Part shown: in pieces, positions 1 through 12,100 of the stretch | How positions within the stretch are numbered: position 1 is the stretch's first letter | Layout of the letters: each line of letters starts with the position of its first letter | Origin: Spisula solida | Lineage: Eukaryota > Mollusca > Bivalvia > Venerida > Mactridae | Assembly (NCBI GenBank): GCA_947247005.1 | Contig: OX365957.1 | Coordinates: 7,598,817 to 7,662,816 of the forward strand | Direction: 5' to 3' | DNA: 64,000 nucleotides | Translations under genes and position numbers: made by a program | Notes under the pieces: model-generated | Told to the model about the DNA's origin: nothing | Database searches by the model: none | Seen by the model: only the letters and a program-made list of their open reading frames with translations

Positions 1-142
1 ACAATTACAATACATTCATATAAATGATTTGTATAATTAAATCAACTGTGTCTAAGAAACATATTTGATTGTGCTTTTATCTGTAGAACTTATTAAGATA
101 TTGTGTAGAAAATATGTAAACTGGTGTTTATGTATTTTTCAG

Positions 143-221
143 GTACATGTATGATTTACTGGAATGGTTAGCTGAAAACATCTTGAAGAAAATGACTGTA
201 TACAAAAAACTTGAACTTTAA
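143..221 (+). CDS. Last coding exon of an unidentified upstream gene (partial)
   Basis: A pyrimidine-rich acceptor (tttttcag, ending at 142) opens a short exon. It reads in frame into a TAA stop at 219-221 and ends in residues KKLEL. The peptide (YMYDLLEWLAEN..., then ILKKMTVYKKLEL) is amphipathic and Lys-rich. Two AATAAA signals follow at 422-427 and 523-528, which fits a 3' UTR. The rest of the gene lies to the left of the window, so the product cannot be named. The exon is inferred from splice signal, frame and poly(A) signals only. Confidence 0.45.
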
Positions 222-1137
222 AAAAACAGTTTGATGTGTATGTCACAATGTGATTAGTTGGAGGTTGTGATTGATAGTCATTATTTGTCATACTTATGGT
301 TTTGTATTTGTTTTTTCTTTGAATACACTAAGCAAATATCTTGATATTCAGCATGCATAATTTAAAATTATTTTATAGCATTATTTTATAGCATTATTAT
401 TATAGCATTATTATGATGTAGAATAAATAAAACTAGTTTAACTTGTTCTCCTCTACATGAACATGGTTTAAAAAGGTACATTAGAAATAATTATAGTCAT
501 CATCAGTACAAATGTGACATTGAATAAAGGATTACACTAGTCAATATTGTGTTTTATTCTATTTTCCAAAACACTTAATTTATCCTAACATCAGAAATTT
601 ACACATCACTAACACCAGGGATGTTATTCACAAAGCATCTGAAGTATAATGATTGTAAATTTGAGACCAACAAAATGAGACTATTAAAAAATGTTACAAA
701 ATTGAAATGGCATAATGCAGGTGTATTAATTATCACACAATTTTCACTAATTACATTCATGTACAGATTTAGTTAAAGTATAAAGATCTAGGCATACAGT
801 TTCAGAAAATTTAGCTACTGTATAAATCAAACTTAAAAAAAAGATGCTTTGTAAAAACTGCATGAGTACTGGTAAAATATGTTTATTGTGATCTAGCCCT
901 AGCCTGAGCCAACTAGCCCTATCATAACCCAAAACAGAAAATTGTAAGAAAGACATGTATATCTAATCACATATTATATAAATAATATTACTCTTTGACC
1001 CAACTCAACTTTGATACTGCAATGTAATTGAAATTAAATATAATTATTTCCATACATGTTAACAACAGGTAACTGGGCCATTGATAATAGAGTATTTTTT
1101 TTATAAAGTTTATAATATCTAAGATATTTATGAAAAT

Positions 1138-1380
1138 AAAATTGTATTCTTTATCAATGATACACTTACCTGTGATGCTTAAATAACATGTCATAGTGTA
1201 ACAGTATATTCATAGTGCCATTACCATTTGCAAAGTGTATATGTGGAATCACAGGTAACTGTATCAATGATAAAGAATAAAACAGTACAGAAATTGATTG
1301 ATATTTCAGTAATATGAATCAATTTCTGCAAAACATAAGTTGTATCCTTTATCATTGATACATTTACTTTGATGGAATAT
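1138..1380. mobile_element. Short inverted-repeat element (TTTATCAATGATAC family)
   Basis: The arm at 1140-1175 (ctttatcaatgatacactta then cctgtga) is matched in inverse by 1245-1281 (tcacaggtaactgtatcaat, then gataaaga). A third, direct arm lies at 1346-1377. The same arm sequence occurs as an inverted pair at 19200-19305, so this is a repeated family and not a chance palindrome. No coding capacity. MITE is the best description. Confidence 0.6.
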
Positions 1381-2964
1381 CTGACACAACCATTACTTAC
1401 TACTTTTTCTCATGAAACATGATTGGTTATTAATAGACAGCAACATTATTATTTAAATCATTCATGAAACTTCACACAGCGTTGGCTTTGAACCCACTGA
1501 ATTTGTTTTTAATCTGAGCTTTGAACACATTTCTCAAAATGATCAGCACTAGCCTAATTTTACATAGATCTACAATTGCCTTATAAATACCTTTTATTAC
1601 CCAAAAAAACCAGGTCCCTATGCAAGCAGTCTGTGAAATTAGCACTTGTGTGGGAGACTTGGACAAGTAATTACTGATTGGTGCAAGTAACTTATGCAGG
1701 AAATATGTATAGACCTACAGGAATAAGGAAAAGTATTTCACTTTTGCTGATTCTGAGATAAAGTTTTAAATCCTAAATTCCCAGACTGTGCAAGACTGTC
1801 TGTGAATATATATATATGACACAATCACCCATAATGTTTTGACCCCCTCCCCTGTAGACCTCAATAGCATATTTAAGATGTGAGTGTTCTACCCAAGCAG
1901 ATCTACACCATATGGCAACTATTACACCTGAACTCTACAACCCTACTAGATCTATATAATGATATTATGTTGTTTTAATAACTATCACATCAAATAAAAT
2001 TGTTCTCAACAAAATAATCACACACTTGCAGATATGATAAATCTAGTAGAATACCTGATTTTGTGTGATATATTTTTTTGAGAATTTGTTGGGTGTTTAT
2101 TTAAGGGGGGTGGGTGGACATTTTCATGACCGCCGGGTACCTGTGGTTTATTTATGTTTATTTTGGTCTTCACGAGTTTATTGTTTAGCCTATTGAGGCT
2201 GCCGATCGGCCTTAATTATATTATAATTTATTGCTATAGTTTCAATCTAGCCTCAGTTATATATTAACAACACTAGACTAGACTTATTAGATGTTTAAAA
2301 TGCTACAGTACTTGTCTTCAGACTTCTAAGGAATTATTTGCAAGTAACAGTCCGACTTATTGCCAAAAACTTAACACTAAATCCTCACATAAAAATACAC
2401 CTATCTCTTATTGTCATATCAAATTGTGCCTTAATGATTCCACACGTTATATGTTCAGTGTCACAATGAACGATAAAAACTGATTACTGTTTACAAACTA
2501 CATCCACACAGAAAATGATGACGTGATTTATGATGTCATTGATTGATGACGTATAGGGAGAGTTGAATTTCCCACGGTCAATACACATGATCAGTGGCGT
2601 AGCTGGGTCGAATTAAAGTGAACAGAAAATAAAAGCTAATAATCTGGATACGAAGTCGCCTATTAAAACAAAACTAAGATTATGATTAAGTAGATATATT
2701 TAATAGAAAGTGATTTCAGTGATCGTACGGAAGTAGGCATTAACCATGCGCCTACCACACTGGAGCATGGATGAAGATATCTCGGGTAGATCTAGACCTA
2801 CAGTAAAGCTATAAAAAAATTGTATTTAATAAATTTTATTGATTTCTAGATCTAAATTTATCATGTCGGCACACACTGTGTAGATACTCCTATTTGTGCA
2901 GGTGCGCGTATAGCGACGTCCGGCGGTAAACTGCACGTGTACATTTTTCTAACTCCATTTGAAG

Positions 2965-3122
2965 ATGTCAATAATCGTTCTTAAATCGGACTTATGACCG
3001 ATATCGGTCTTAAGCTTAAGACAAACTTAAGACAGCTTCTTTGAAACGGTCTTATGTCAAAACTTATGTCAGTCTTAAGTCTGTCTTAAGTTTTTAGACT
3101 TATGATTCTTTATGAAACGGGC
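2965..3122. repeat. CTTAAG-rich palindromic dispersed repeat
   Basis: A dense run of CTTAAG, GACTTATG and their complements (for example gtcttaagcttaagac) forms many overlapping inverted repeats and ends in 'gaaacgggct'. Related TTAAG-rich sequence with a 'ggcccc...attc...cacgaa' type edge occurs at 13653-13900 and 21080-21300, all in non-coding DNA. It ends just upstream of the exon 2 acceptor of TMEM43. Non-autonomous; no ORF. Confidence 0.45.
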
Positions 3123-3156
3123 TGTTATTGTTTTAATCTTACTTTGTTCATTCTAG

Positions 3157-6100
3157 GGGCGTGCTGTCCAAACTGCCAAATCTCTGGACGAAGGTTTAAG
3201 TTTGGTTGTACCAATACCAAGTACCAGAGTGATATCTGTGGAGAATGAAGGCAAATTGGTCCATTTAGTGGGAGATTTAGAAACAAAGCAGGTTAGGTTA
3301 CAGTAACATATACGTCTGATGTATTATACAATACTTACAGATACTTACAGATGTCCTTCTGGTTGAAAGCTGTCGTCAGCCTGTAACACCAGCTCTATGT
3401 TTTCTTCGTTAATGTGTGTATCATAACTTCCACCGATATTTATAGATTGGAGATAGTCATATTTAACAGGCTGATCCTGGAGGAATTTATCTAGTTGTTG
3501 TCTTTGGGTAGTTAGTTCCATAAATCAACTACTCTAAAGCAGAAGGTATTCTTTCTAACGTTCAATCTTGGTATTTTCTTGTATAACTTGTATTGATGGC
3601 CCCTAGTAGACTGGAATTCACTCATGTTGAATAACGCTGACACTTCTGGATCATATTTATTGCATAGAAATTTTATAAGTTTCAATTAAATCACCTTTAA
3701 TTCTTGCTCGGAATAAATCAAAACATACAATAACTTTATGTCACTCATCAGTCCTAAAACTGTTACCCTAAACATTTTAGGTTCTTTTCTCTATTTTTTT
3801 GCCATATTTTGCTCTAACAAAAAAGATGTTGTGGTGCCCATTCACTCTAAAAGGTCAGGAAAGACTGCTTTGTGGTCAGGGAAAAATCAGGGAAAAGGCA
3901 GTGAATTTTGCCTATAAATATTTCAGGGGTTCTACACTTCCGGATTTATCCGGAATTCCGGATTTGCTGCTTTAGAAGGAATGAACTTTTTTTCATAAAA
4001 TGAAAGTTATTTGATGAAAAATACCACGTATTGACTGAGTTATGGTCATTTGAAATTCTATGTGCTAAATTTTGACAAAAGAATAATGTTTGAAACGGAG
4101 GTTTAGTGTTGGGATGTGTGCTAATGGCATCCAAAACATATGTGCGTCTTATTTTCAGGATTGGGCATTAGGCCTTAGTAGAGTTGATATTTGTTGGGAC
4201 CCTGTTTGAGAACAAGAGGTTGTATTCACATGTTTATAATTCTATTAATTGTTTATATATTTCAGCCATTAACAGACACTGACTATAATATAGCTATACA
4301 AGCTGTGAAACTGAACAGAGTTGTTGAAATGTATCAATGGATTGAACATGAGAGTGAACGGTAACTTTTCTCTTCATTTTTTGTGTAGAAAAAATACCTA
4401 AATATATGGTCCTGGAAGGTCCAGGAATTTCATACAGAGAAAGCATTGGAACCCTGTTTTGTGTGGACATCAGTTTGGTTGCATGTCTCAAAGTTTGTCT
4501 GTACTTTTCTTCTTAACCACTGGTTAGATTTCGGTGAAACTTCATACGAAAACTGTAAACCTAGAAATTATTTTGCGCGATTTACCTTTACGGAGTTCGC
4601 TAGTGATAGAATTTCACAAATTAAGTCATCGCGAAAGTGCTAAAAAATATTAATATGAACATTGCGGGAAACTTAAAAACGCGAAACTTGTAGTCGCGTA
4701 TATGCCGACGACCATCAAAACCTGAAAGTTAGTATTCGGGAAAGTAAATTGGTTTACAGAAGTTGGTACCCGGCCTAGTTGTGCATAATGTTTGGGCATA
4801 TAAATATTGCCAGAGTTATAGACCTTTGTATGAGACATATGTTTGTATGAGACATATGTTTGTATGAGACATATGTTTGTATGAGACATACCGGTATGTT
4901 TATATATCAAAAACTATTCTACATTGTAGGTGGGAATTTGACATGTTCTGATTTTGAATTCAGTTGTAACATTGTTGATATTTCCAGATATATAATAATA
5001 AAAAGCACACAATGCAAATTTATGCTTCTACCATAATTCTATATCAAGGTTTAGCCATTACTGATTCTTTACGATAATTCATAGTTGACAATGTCCCGTG
5101 GTAAGACTTGATCAAGAATAGAGGGGAAAAAAAGGCCCGGGCCCGATCTTTCCCCTGGGAAAAACTGGCCGCGGGAAAAAAAGGACCGCTACACCGGCAT
5201 CTACTGATGCAGGAGGCATATTGTGATTGTCCTGCTGTCTGTTCATTCGTTTGTATGGTTGTCCGTCCGAAAATGTTAATCAAAACTTTCAAGTTGTTGA
5301 AACTCAATTATTTTTTGAAGGCATTGCTTTCAAACTTGGCATGCTTGTTTATCATTATAAACACCTTACATTGTCAAAGCCATGTAACACTATCCAACAT
5401 TTCAGCAGAATTATGGCCCTTGATTGACCTAGCTAGTTTTTATGAACAAGGCTTCCACAGGGGAATACTGGTATGCTTTTACTGGATGCTGTCATGGTTT
5501 TCTTTTGTTTGCTGTTCTAAATTCTATGGTAACTATAAATCATTTGTTGGTATTATTTTGGGATAACAATAAAGTCCTTTTTATTATATTATAATTTACA
5601 GCCTGCATGTTTGGTTTTCATAAACTACATTATTGATATTTCAGGAAATACGATGAAGGAAATGGGCAAACAAGGGTGGAGAAAGAATATTCTTACAGTA
5701 AGATTTTTCAGAGATACAAAATGTGCTGACCATAAAATTAACGCCAGAGCAGACAATGCTCTGTCCTATTATATGTTGAAGCTAGGTTTTAAGTGAATTA
5801 TTTGGACCATGTGCTTATAAATTACCATTAAAATGCATTTAAAGGTAATTGATTGATAAGTGCTTGTCTTAACCCTGTACTCCATAAAGATCCAAATATG
5901 TTTAATGTATACTCCATCACCATACATGCTATTGAAAAATAATTGTGGATTAGAAGCTGTTAGGCAGTTTGCATGGAAGTCTAATAGATGTGTGAGTGTG
6001 GAGTATGGTGAATCGATGCGTCCACATGGTGTCAAGGGTTAATTCAGGTGGATTAGAAGAGCTGACACTGTTTGGTTAGCTTTGTGTTTAGAGTTGGCTA

Positions 6101-9100
6101 TCGCTCAGAACAGTCGAATTGGATATTTCAATTATTAATTCATGTTTATTTACTTTTATTAACAGCCCAGGAATGGAGAAAAGATGTTGTTAAAAGTAAT
6201 GGATATGATGATGCTTTTAATCATCGAAACCCAACGTAAGTATAATACACCACAAAAAGCTAGGTCAGTAGGTCAAAGGTCAAGGTCACTGTGACCTTCA
6301 CCATTTCTGACTATTTAAATGGTTTCCGTTCAATAACTCAAGAACGTTTTGACCTAGGATCTTCAAACTTTGGAGGTTGGTCAGCAACAGTAGATGACCC
6401 CTATTGATTTTGAGGTCAGTAGGTTAAAGGTCAAGGTCACTGCGACCATCACCATTTCTGACTATTGGGCTGCCATGGGGGCATACATGTTTTACAAACA
6501 TCTCTTGTTTAGCTTGTCTGTCTCTTTGTATCATTCTTCGTCTTTCACCTATCGTTGCCTGGTCATTGTCCGTCACATCACAATTGCTTGTGTATACTGT
6601 AGACACTTGCAGTGACAAGATTGGCTCTGTCTTCATGAAACTTTTGATATTGGGTCATCTGGGGTCAAAATCAAGGTCACTAGGTCAAATAATAGAAAAA
6701 CCTTGTGTAGTCACTAGAGGTCATAGTTTGGACCTAATCTTTATGAAACTGGGTCACAATGATTATCTCAACAAAATCTAGGCCAAGTTCGATATTAGGT
6801 CATCTGGGGTCAAAATCAAGGTCACTATAAGTCAAATCTAAGAAAACTTGTGTATATACACGAGAAGTTACATTTTGGCCTAATCTTTAGGAAACTTGGT
6901 CACAATGATCATCTCTAAGTGCAGGATGCAGTTAAATATTGGGTTACTGGGTCAAATAGTAGAAGATCCTTTCATATGATGCAATAAATACTGCATTGTT
7001 CACTGGATTGTTCATGAAAGTTGGTATCAATGTTGGTCTAGCTGAAACACAGGTCATGGTTGACCATGTAAGTCATAAGGGATCAATAATTAATAATTAG
7101 AGATCACTATTAAATTATTTTTGCATTTATTGAATTTTTATTATTTCAAATGCAAAGCATAGTCTTTAATACTGTGCTTGTCTGTTTTGTACTCACAATC
7201 TTCAAGTCTACTCATTCATGCAATGATTCAGGTGGCTGTGCTGTGACCGTCAAACTACTAAAATAATAACTGTAATTGTCAAAGTATAAAATGCAATTTC
7301 TTGCTTATGATTGAAAAAAGTCCATTTCTCAATGAATGTGTATATTTCTCTGTAACCATTCGTAGGATTTCAACAAAACTTTGCGTGAATGATCAGTACC
7401 AAGTATAGTTGTGCATATAGTCAGCACATGTTTGTCGGATCAATTTTAAGGGAGTTATAGCCTTTTGTCTTTTTACACTTTTAACTTTTGTCTGTGCTTT
7501 TCCTCTGTAACCATTGGTTGGATTTCAATGACAGTTTGCATTACTTATCATTACAAAGTCTAGTTGTACATACTGTGAAAGAACATTACAGACACTGTGT
7601 CAGTATCTGGGGGTATTCATCACATTCAGTGATATTTCTTGTTTATATAATTATTATTATTATTATACTGCAAAATAATTATTTTTCTATGGAGTTGATT
7701 TCCTTGTTAAACTCGACCACGAAATTTAATGCCACAATTCCCAAGTACAAAACATGGTTTTACCCGTCTACGAAATAAGATTTTTATCAAAATCAACAAA
7801 ATTTAAAACCCATGAAAATATGTGATTTTACAGTATATTAAGTTTTACTGGCAAGTGGTATAACCTTTTATTATTAGCTTTCAATGGATTATGGAGATTT
7901 TTCAGTGAAATAAACACTGAAAATAACAGTGAAATTACCACTTTGTTATTTTCACTGTTTTAGAAGCTGGTTCCAGTATCATGAAGAAAAAGAAACGTAA
8001 CGTCAACGGCGCCGGGCTTTAAAATATGCGTTACGACGTCGTGATGTTCTAATTTCGACGTGATTTTTCCAATTTAGCCAATTACGGCACATATTTAAGA
8101 GGAATTGAGGCATATAATAAACAGAAAATTTGTTGATTTTTGGTGTAAGATCAATTTTATTTGGCACATATTTAAGAGGAATTGAGGCATATAATAAACA
8201 GAAAATTTGTTGATTTTTGGTGTAAGATCAATTTTATTTCACTCGTGATCACAAAAAATTACATTTTCACTTGTGGCTACGCCACTCCTGAAAATATTGA
8301 TTTTCTGTGATCACTCGGTGAAATAAAATTCGATCTTACACCAAAATCAACAAATATCATCTATATATTGTTATGTTTGATTGATTTACAGATCGATGAG
8401 TGTGCAAGGCAAGAATCTTGTGGCACCAAATGTGTATGTGGGTCAGTTTGCTTTGTCCGACGGTAAGTCATGTTAAATGTCTGTATGGAACGGATAAGGA
8501 TGTTATTGCAACCTCTATGTAACTGAAACATTGGCATATAGAAGTTAAATAGCAGGGATGTTGCCTTACCTTTAATAAGGGGAACAAATATTGGTATTTA
8601 GGTAACGTGGGGAACAATTTTGTCAAGGTAAACTTCAGTTTGGGGGAAAACTGCATGATTTGAAAAAAAAAATTTCCAGGGGAAGAGGTCTTATAATGGC
8701 CCCTATTAAATAACGAAAAAAAGCCCTGAATATGAAATATAGTTCGGATATATTGACCTGATCCACTTACCTTCTATAAGCATGATATAACAGCAGATTT
8801 CTGAAATAAAAGTACTAAATAAATAAAGTTATATAGAAAAATGTTTGATGTGTTTTACCCGTCAACGTATCTTATTACATCGGCTGTTTGTATTGTATTT
8901 AACTGGCAAAGTTAAGTTATTCTGTAAAATCATTTATTTTTTCGCCAAACAAAAATGTTTGCAAGTATAAAATGTTTGCAACTAAGTTCAGAATAGAAAG
9001 CTTTCTGCATATCATTGCGTGTTTATGTTCATGTGCAGGGTTAGACACTCACACTCAGGTCCACTGGTCCGAGATCAGGAGTGGTCTTGCAGGACCGCTA

Positions 9101-12100
9101 ACTCTTGGAATGCAGATGGTCCATTGACCATAGAACATTTCCAAGAAAATAATAAGCTATACAGGACCTAATTGCTGAAGAGCATGTTAACAGATAATGG
9201 AAATGTTTGAATGAAATCTCATTATTATATAATAACTATTCAAAATAAAACAATCGTTGTAAGAATATACAATTGTAGTTGCACTGTATGATGAAAGTTA
9301 TTTCTTAATTGCTCAATAGTCAGTAGGACCTTATTGCCACTATGAAAATAAATTAGTGTCAAGCCCTGAAGAGTATAAATTTTTGCGATTGATCTAACTT
9401 GCTAATACATTGAAAATTAAACCATTTCCCTTAACCATTATTCCTGGACTGTATCCTAACCAGTACCCCGGTACTTAAAATAACCTTTCCACATAGAACC
9501 GGCAACTTCTCGACATGTGGAAAAAATGAATATAGTTGTCAAATTTTCGTGGAATGGTATGACCTGACGCGACCGGGCATGGAACCCAGATCGCCGGGAT
9601 AGAAATCCAGCACAATAGACCACGGCCACAGCTGTTTTAACTGTTGAAATAATAAACAAAGTTTGTTTATATACATCAGGTCTAATATCAAAGATTAGCG
9701 ATTTCAAGCAGTTACCTCTAGACAAAACGTATCATCCTGGACGGTCAGATGCACAAGTGTTTGATAGTATGGTTTACCATAGCAAAGATCCTGTACATCC
9801 ACAGGTGGGTGGTTTTATTATTGTTAATGTGTAAGTAAGTAGAGTCGTTATTTTACAAGGCTAACATATTTACAATAATGCAATCTTCCATATGGGCCTC
9901 AAAAATTTATGAAATTTATTACCGGGTAATATCAGCAACATTTTAAAGCTGCTGGGCTAAAGTGCTTGCTTTATTTTTGTACGCAAAAAAATGAAATTGG
10001 AACAATCTGCAATAAATACTGTGGTCAAACTTACATCATCGTGTAATTGTGTGTCAATACCGATATAACTCATACCATTCATTAATTGTTAAACAAACAA
10101 GCAAACAAAGGCAGTCGACCCTTTGTGTGAAAAACACGACAGAAGACGAAACACCCGGAAGATATAGATTAAACTTAAAGGTATATAACATGTACTAGTA
10201 TATTGTAGCAAAATATGGAAAGTAAATTCGTAAAAAAATATTCTACGAAAGTTTGTGTGGAAGTTTATTCTCTTGGACCACCACAAAAACGCAGTATTAA
10301 AATCTCACAGAATTAACCAACTATATGGTATGATATAATATTTCCCTCATATTTTCAGACGGGAGACATCCGTGTAAGATTTGAATATGCTGGTATCAGT
10401 GGTGAATGTATATTAGGATCTCCGATGACAGTAAGTACCTATAGTATTTGTTGTCAAAATACAAGGGTAATACATGTAGTTACAGTCGGAAGGGGTGACT
10501 AAACAAATACCTGGCAATGTTTACAGTTATATTTCGTAAAGCACATTGCTTGGGGTTGGTGATAATTCTGGGCTATATGGTATTTTTGTAATTTGTAATC
10601 TTTACAGATTGTTTGCAAGTTATAAATTAAATGCCCGTTCAACTGTTCATGTTGCTTGTATTGTATATCAAGGTCAGTGTTACATTGCTAACATCTTATT
10701 TTTTATATTGCAGGTAACAATAGTGGCACGTCAAATAAATGGTAAAGTTTTACCGTTCCAGACAATAGCAGGTGACCAACTTGAATTCCTATATGAAGGA
10801 AAATTGACTCCAAAGGTATTTCATTTGAATTTTAGAGCACCAAAAAATGCCTTGAATATAATGTATTCATGTACATATGTATATTTATATTTCTCCATCA
10901 TTCAGAATTTTCACATTAGTCCATGTACTCACAAAAAACTTTGTAATTTGCTTACACTCAAAACTTCAGGGTTGTCATTAAGAGACTGTAGACCAAAATG
11001 CCAGTCTCAACTGCAACTTTGTCCGCTTCGATATACTTCTTTACATTGATGAAATTACTGTTTCTACCACCTCAAATTTAAAACATCCTGCTCAGCAAAA
11101 TCTAAATGAAAACCCTGGGTATTGATGGGTGATCTCCCTTTATTACACTCTAAAACTACATTGGTCATATGATTCATATCACATAATCTATGTGCCCATA
11201 TCACCCGGATTACTTTGTGTTTATATCTGTTTTGTTTGTTGTAAATGGTGTTAATTAGGCTGAAATATTTGATGCCGTAATTTTCAGATTAAATAATAAG
11301 TTTGTCTACTTATTCTTACAACAATTGATACATTTTAGCAACCCGAACATTTTGAATAACACAGAAGTGAGAAATTACACATCTATAAACAGGGATATCA
11401 ATACAGGAAGAGGATCTCTACTAGTTAGGACCAAATTGCTAAACTGGTCTATGTACACCTGGGTTTGTTTTGCAAGGGACATAATTCATACAGGGTTCCC
11501 ACCGTCAGGAATAAGTCAGGGAAATACATAATTTTTTCAAGTCAGGGAATTTTTGAATTAGTCACGGATATCCGAAAATTGAGCAAAAGTCAGGGAATTC
11601 TTTATTTTAGCTGTCAAAATATGCCAATTCCTATGTAGAAAAAAACAAAAAATGAAAAAAATCTTTGCTAGCTTCAGACAATTGTAAATTTCAATAACTT
11701 TATGTCAATCATCAGCCCTAGAACTTCTAACTTTTTTGTCCCATATAAAGCTAATATATCTTCCTGTTTTCTATTTTTATTGTCATGTTTTACCCGAACA
11801 AAAAGATGCTTCTGTGTGCTATCTCTCTAAAAAGTCAGGGCCAGGGAAAAATCAGGAAAAAGTGAGGGAATTTTGTGTCAGATTATTTGTAAGAACCCCG
11901 TTATACATGTATGACTCCATATCTAACATTGTATGTTTCAGGAAGTGTTTGGAAAGGAGAAGGCCCAGAATGCTATGATGACGTGGGGTATACCACTAGG
12001 TGGTTGGTGTTCTAATGTCTAACATTGTATGTTTCAGGAAGTGTTTGGTAAGCAGAAGGCCCAGAATGCTATGATGACGTGGGGTATACGACTAGGTGGT

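Larger units (their letters stand above)
222..3156. other. 3' UTR of upstream gene and intergenic DNA before TMEM43 exon 2
   Basis: The first ~320 bases carry two poly(A) signals and probably are 3' UTR. Beyond that I see an inverted-repeat element at 1138-1380, one end of a 'cagtggcgtagc' type repeat near 2593, and a CTTAAG-rich palindromic repeat at 2965-3122. The missing first coding exon of TMEM43 should lie here or further upstream. I looked for a short ORF ending in a hydrophobic stretch before a GT donor in the right phase and found none. Confidence 0.5.

Noticed and set aside
10546..11049. 167-codon plus-strand ORF as a separate gene
   Set aside because: Only its middle (10714-10815) is TMEM43 exon 9. 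The rest is intron sequence that happens to be open.
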